Below, piece after piece: positions 35,065-37,308 of a DNA stretch of 37,308 bases. Each line of letters starts with the position of its first letter. The stretch's first letter is position 1. The translations under genes were made by a program, and so were the position numbers. Under the pieces are notes generated by a model, which was not told where the DNA came from, made no database searches, and was given only the letters and a program-made list of their open reading frames with translations. Location: contig JADFIA010000021.1 in assembly GCA_022566895.1 (NCBI GenBank), positions 1 through 37,308 on the forward strand. The letters run 5' to 3'. Origin of the DNA: Pseudomonadota bacterium. Lineage in GTDB: Bacteria > Pseudomonadota > Alphaproteobacteria > Sphingomonadales > SMXR01.

Positions 35065-35286
35065 ATGAACAGCCAGACCGAAGGCACCTTCGAGACCCAT
35101 TCCGTCCTCACCTGTCCCTCTTGCGGGCAGGTCAAGGAAGAAGAAATGCCGACCGATTCCTGCATATATTTCTATGAGTGCACCGGCTGCGGGGTCCTTC
35201 TAAAGCCGCTTCAGGGGGACTGCTGCGTCTTTTGCTCGTACGGCTCGGTCGCCTGCCCGTCGATCCAACAGCGCGCCCTCGGCTGA
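35065..35286 (+). CDS. GDCCVxC-motif Cys-rich small protein
   Basis: This 73-residue protein has nine cysteines: Cys17/20 (LTCPSCG), Cys33, Cys39/42 (YECTGCG), Cys53/54/57 in the family motif GDCCVFCSYGS, and Cys64. It matches the small GDCCVxC-domain proteins that often accompany mercury-resistance genes, some of which carry selenocysteine in the motif. Here all positions are ordinary Cys. The two CxxC pairs suggest a zinc-ribbon or a thiol metal-binding fold, so a chaperone or buffer for Hg(II) is a reasonable inference. The frame also opens at ATG 35053, but GGATGAG 7 bp upstream and the predicted transcription start favour ATG 35065. It is driven by the MerR-type promoter at 35004-35034. 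Confidence 0.83.
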   Translation: MNSQTEGTFETHSVLTCPSCGQVKEEEMPTDSCIYFYECTGCGVLLKPLQGDCCVFCSYGSVACPSIQQRALG

Positions 35287-35331
35287 GCCTCCAGGCTTCG
35301 GCGCCGCTGGATGATGTTGGAAGAATCCCGC

Positions 35332-35506
35332 TTAATTCATCACCGGCGAGAGTTTATCGGCCATAAAATCCACAAAGACCCGGACCTTCAAGGGCAGGTA
35401 CTCCCGCGACGGATAAAGGGCGGTAATCGGAAGAATGGACGGCGGATCCTCGCGGCTGATTTCAATCAGCCGGCCGGCCTTTAGATCCTCCTGGATAGCG
35501 CTGAGA
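35332..35506 (-). pseudogene. LysR-family regulator, C-terminal remnant
   Basis: The last 57 residues of a LysR-type regulator remain: SAIQEDLKAGRLIEI followed by PITALYPSREYLPLKVRVFVDFMADKL and TAA at 35332. This matches the end of the effector-binding domain of the family (the PIxALYPSRRxLPxKVRxFIDF block). The gene is cut exactly where the tRNA-derived repeat begins at 35507. Neither the start nor the DNA-binding domain is present in the window. Confidence 0.75.
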
Positions 35507-35560
35507 GATGGTGCCGCAGGAGAGAATTGAACTCTCGACCTCTCCCTTACCAAGGGTGCA
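35507..35560 (-). repeat. tRNA-Thr(GGT) 3' fragment, direct repeat copy A (att-like)
   Basis: These 54 bp are identical to 37148-37201. Read on the minus strand they give the 3' two-thirds of a tRNA: anticodon loop TTGGTAA with anticodon GGT, variable region, T-arm GAGAG-TTCAATT-CTCTC, acceptor strand CTGCGGC, discriminator A and encoded CCA. The 5' half (acceptor GCCGCAG and D-arm) is missing, so this is not a functional tRNA. Such 3' fragments mark the far end of elements inserted at tRNA genes. Confidence 0.85.
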
Positions 35561-35583
35561 GGGGTTTCTTAAAAATCAATGAC

Positions 35584-35751
35584 TTACGGCTTGGCTGCCC
35601 GGATTTTTCCCACTTTTGGATACTTATGGACCGATTCTCGGACCTCTTCATCGGTCACATTCGCATACTTTGCGACCGACTGAATCGAGTCCCATCCCCC
35701 CGCGATCATCAGCTCTTTCAGATCCATTCCCGCAGCATTTTTGGCGCGCAT
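35584..35751 (-). pseudogene. Tyrosine recombinase (integrase), C-terminal remnant
   Basis: A 55-codon frame encodes MRAKNAAGMDLKELMIAGGW followed by SIQSVAKYANVTDEEVRES and ends at TAA 35584. It matches the last part of phage-type integrases, where GGWxSxxxVxxYA carries the catalytic tyrosine (here about Tyr29). The Arg and His catalytic boxes that should lie upstream are absent. In a neighbouring frame, HAATNWAMELPLK (about 35760-35800) may be the frameshifted continuation. The position next to tRNA repeat A, pointing towards it, is typical for an island integrase. Confidence 0.72.
35593..35613. repeat. 20-bp imperfect repeat shared with 37001-37022
   Basis: CTGCCCGGATTTTTCCCAC here and CTGCCCGGATTCTTCCCAC at 37004-37022 differ at one base. 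One copy lies close to each tRNA-derived repeat, both on the inner side and in the same orientation. They could be integrase arm sites or traces of a duplicated integrase end. Confidence 0.55.
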
Positions 35752-35850
35752 TTAAGGGGCAGCTCCATGGCCCAGTTTGTCGCCGCGTGGTTCATCGCTA
35801 AGTCCTTGATTTCCCTAGGAAACTATTTTCGTTTTGTATCCACAATTTGC

Positions 35851-35883
35851 TTGCGTTTACACAAATCGTGACTACATTATACT
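35851..35883 (+). promoter_or_regulatory. Candidate promoter of the BrnT/BrnA operon
   Basis: TTGCGT (35851-35856) and TACATT (35873-35878) are separated by 16 bp; the overlapping pair TTTACA (35856-35861) and TATACT (35878-35883) has the same spacing. Transcription would begin at or just after the brnT ATG (35885), which points to a leaderless or nearly leaderless mRNA. Confidence 0.55.
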
Positions 35884-35884
35884 T

Positions 35885-36154
35885 ATGGTCGATGATTATG
35901 ATTACGAATGGAATGATAAAAAGGCGGCGGCCAACCTCCACAAGCACGGTGTGGCCTTTGAAAGCGTGGCGTCGTTCGATTGGGACACGGCCCTGTTGCG
36001 CGACGATGACGACCATGACGAGCTGCGATACAAAGCCCTCGGCATGATCGGCTCGGTCCTTCACGCGCTGGTTTACACCGAGCGCGGATCGCGCTGCCGG
36101 GTCATCTCCCTGCGCCGTGCCAACCCAAAGGAAAGGAGTCTTTACCATGGCTAG
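35885..36154 (+). CDS. brnT: BrnT family toxin
   Basis: This 89-residue BrnT ribonuclease-type toxin (RelE-like fold, DUF4258/BrnT family) matches the usual size. Family blocks are YEWNDKKAAANLHKHGVAFESVASF near the N-terminus, then LRDDDDHDELRYKALGMIGSVLHALVYTERGSRCRVISLRRANPKERSLY with the conserved R-x-I-S-x-R-x-A-x-x-x-E-R end. BrnT inhibits translation by cutting RNA and is neutralised by BrnA, which also represses the operon. The frame opens upstream, but ATG 35885 gives the family N-terminus. Its 3' end overlaps the BrnA start by 8 bp. It is the only intact functional module inside the tRNA-flanked island. Confidence 0.88.
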   Translation: MVDDYDYEWNDKKAAANLHKHGVAFESVASFDWDTALLRDDDDHDELRYKALGMIGSVLHALVYTERGSRCRVISLRRANPKERSLYHG

Positions 36155-36686
36155 AAAAAAATTCACCGACGAAGACATCCAGCGCGGTATCGACGCCGAT
36201 CCGGATAATCCCGAATGGACCGAAGAGGACTTCGCCAAGGCCCGCCCGGCGATGGAGGATTCTTTTATCCAGAAATTCGTGCGCCGTGGCCGGGGCCCGA
36301 ACAAGGCACCGACCAAGAAGCACACCAACCTGCGCCTCAACCCCGAGGTCGTCGAGACTTTCAAGGCCGGCGGCCCGGGCTGGCAGACCCGCCTCAATGA
36401 TGTGCTGACAACTCTCGTGACCGGCCCTGATCCGGTCGCCGTCATCATCCTCGACGAGGACGGACACCTGAAGGAGATCTCCCTGCGCAAGGATTCCTTT
36501 TCGAGACAGCTTCCAAAAACCGTTGTCATCGACGCCAGGGGCCACGACAGCCGGACCGGCGTGTTTACTAGCCGAGGCAGGGACGCGGCGCGACGCATCA
36601 GCCAGCATGTTGCTCGCGACAGCCGGACCGGGCGGTTTGTCACCAGCCGCTCGAAAAAGTCATCCAAATCTGGAAGAGCTGCCTGA
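36147..36686 (+). CDS. brnA: BrnA family antitoxin with long C-terminal extension
   Basis: This 179-residue protein has an N-terminal part up to about residue 92 that is a typical BrnA antitoxin (DUF4415): a toxin-binding acidic start (FTDEDIQRGIDADPDNPEWTEEDF), then LRLNPEVVETFKAGGPGWQTRLNDVLTTLV, the ribbon-helix-helix DNA-binding domain. Most BrnA proteins stop there. Here about 87 further residues follow: a short hydrophobic beta-like segment (DPVAVIILDEDGHLKEISL) and a basic region with two copies of a DSRTGxFxxS motif (HDSRTGVFTSRGRD and RDSRTGRFVTSRSKK). AAAGGAG lies 8 bp before ATG 36147. The extension may be an added DNA- or RNA-binding domain or a fusion to a remnant gene (inferred). 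Confidence 0.85.
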   Translation: MARKKFTDEDIQRGIDADPDNPEWTEEDFAKARPAMEDSFIQKFVRRGRGPNKAPTKKHTNLRLNPEVVETFKAGGPGWQTRLNDVLTTLVTGPDPVAVIILDEDGHLKEISLRKDSFSRQLPKTVVIDARGHDSRTGVFTSRGRDAARRISQHVARDSRTGRFVTSRSKKSSKSGRAA

Positions 36687-36760
36687 TAGGTCATTTTACC
36701 TCCGCTTTTGGGGCCAAGAACTTCCCCTCTCGGCCCTGCAATGAGTCCAGCCAAGAGGAT

Positions 36761-36997
36761 GAGTTTATCGAAGAGGAACTCAAGGAAAAGTATCCAGGGC
36801 TCGATCTTGCGGCGGCTTGCCAGTGGGCTGTTTACGGTTGGAACACCCAGAACTTTTTGACCTTCGAGGCGTCGGTGGCAGCAATCGCCAATTATGTCGA
36901 GCGCCTGCGCGAGCAGATCGGCTTTTACACGCGCGAGCTGATATCACGCTATGAGGCGACAAGTCAGGCGCTGGACCCCGCCGCGAACAAAAGCTAA
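36761..36997 (+). pseudogene. Start-less helical protein remnant
   Basis: A frame ending at TAA 36995-36997 is open back to 36572 but has no ATG, GTG or TTG. Its last 78 codons have protein-like composition and are strongly helical (EFIEEELKEKYPGLDLAAAC, then QWAVYGWNTQNFLTFEAS, then VERLREQIGFYTRELISRYE). The first part overlaps the BrnA extension in another frame. The most likely reading is the 3' end of a gene whose beginning was lost by deletion or fusion into brnA. No family is recognised. Confidence 0.5.
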
Positions 36998-37030
36998 ACA
37001 GGACTGCCCGGATTCTTCCCACCTCTTCCC

Positions 37031-37070
37031 GCATATTCTTGCTTCGTTCTGCATATTTCTGCATATATTG
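37031..37070. repeat. Four phased 10-bp units near the inner end of repeat B
   Basis: Units begin at 37031, 37041, 37051 and 37061, all starting with GC at an exact 10-bp period: GCATATTCTT, GCTTCGTTCT, GCATATTTCT and GCATATATTG. The spacing places each unit on the same face of the helix. The stretch is AT-rich and lies about 80 bp from repeat B, where recombination accessory factors or an excisionase could bind. Confidence 0.5.
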
Positions 37071-37147
37071 AAATATTATTACCCGGCTAGATCGAGCGCC
37101 GGCCGATCTCGAAAGTCAAGGCCAGGCTTGGTTTTGGGGCTTTCGGT

Positions 37148-37201
37148 GATGGTGCCGCAGGAGAGAATTGAACTCTCGACCTCTCCCTTACCAAGGGTGC
37201 A
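37148..37201 (-). repeat. tRNA-Thr(GGT) 3' fragment, direct repeat copy B (att-like)
   Basis: This 54-bp copy is identical to 35507-35560 and in the same orientation. Its 5' continuation on the minus strand (37202-37221) reads GCCCGCAGGAGGGCATCGAG. That shares the acceptor-like GCC-GCAG and the GAG before the anticodon arm with a normal tRNA-Thr, but is about 10 bases too short for a D-arm. It is therefore a fragment or decayed tRNA, not an intact gene. Confidence 0.85.
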
Positions 37202-37308
37202 CTCGATGCCCTCCTGCGGGCGCACGGGACAACGTCTAGCCCAGTGTTGATGGGCTTTTCGCAAACTTGGTGTTGCAGGCCATTGCCTCCCATATCCTCA
37301 AATATCGT
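37202..37308. other. Window end beyond repeat B
   Basis: These 107 bp hold no recognised gene. They are expected to lead into further island DNA and to the intact tRNA-Thr gene if copy B is the scar between two tandem insertions. Confidence 0.35.

Noticed and set aside
35798-36754. 318-codon minus-strand frame across the BrnT/BrnA region
   Set aside because: BrnT and BrnA are recognised on the plus strand with a proper ribosome-binding site and overlap, and the antisense product has no family features.
37148-37221. Intact tRNA-Thr gene at repeat B
   Set aside because: The 3' part is perfect, but the 5' continuation is too short to form a D-arm, and the acceptor would have an extra base.

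Overview
The window looks like a chromosomal segment of a GC-rich Gram-negative bacterium, most likely an alphaproteobacterium. That placement is an inference. It rests on the TadE/TadG-type pilus genes, a MipA/OmpV outer-membrane protein, a DmdC-type acyl-CoA dehydrogenase operon led by a LiuR-like MerR regulator, an IorA-like iron-sulfur protein, and the sequence of the tRNA-Thr(GGT) fragments. Most of the window is ordinary, densely packed chromosome; the last 4 kb is accessory DNA.

Layout. 1-2.5 kb: the end of a membrane protein, then three Flp-pilus-associated TadE/TadE/TadG-like genes on the minus strand. 2.7-9.8 kb, minus strand: cardiolipin synthase, a persulfide-dioxygenase-like metallo-hydrolase, a sulfotransferase, an AlkA-type DNA glycosylase, a MipA-like porin and a Xaa-Pro aminopeptidase. 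10-12.2 kb: a membrane-anchored oligopeptidase B-like enzyme, converging on biotin synthase (bioB). 13.4-13.9 kb: an Mpo1-like protein with a Pro/Glu-rich tail. 14.1-19.8 kb: a beta-oxidation operon (regulator, acyl-CoA dehydrogenase, thiolase, FadB-type bifunctional enzyme) behind a 26-bp perfect palindrome that sits inside its promoter. 19.8-28.7 kb: assorted enzymes, including an orphan IorA-like protein, YjbQ, an SDR, YceI, a HerA-like ATPase, a flavin reductase, an S9 peptidase, a metallo-hydrolase and an enoyl-CoA hydratase. 28.9-32.6 kb: a tightly coupled trio of D-Ala-D-Ala-ligase-like ATP-grasp enzyme, alpha/beta hydrolase and membrane-bound MurF-like ligase, which looks like an accessory cell-wall or peptide-ligation module.

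33.3-35.3 kb holds a minimal organomercurial module: merB and a MerR regulator read divergently, followed by a small Cys-rich GDCCVxC protein. Two promoters have the 19-bp spacer and central dyad typical of metal-responsive MerR control. No merA, merT or merP is present in the window.

35.5-37.2 kb is a tRNA-associated mini-island. Two identical 54-bp direct repeats, each the 3' portion of a tRNA-Thr(GGT) gene including CCA, flank a decayed tyrosine-recombinase end, a BrnT/BrnA toxin-antitoxin pair whose BrnA carries a long C-terminal extension, and a start-less gene remnant. A truncated LysR tail abuts the outer repeat. The intact tRNA is probably to the right of the window, making this a nested or tandem integration site.
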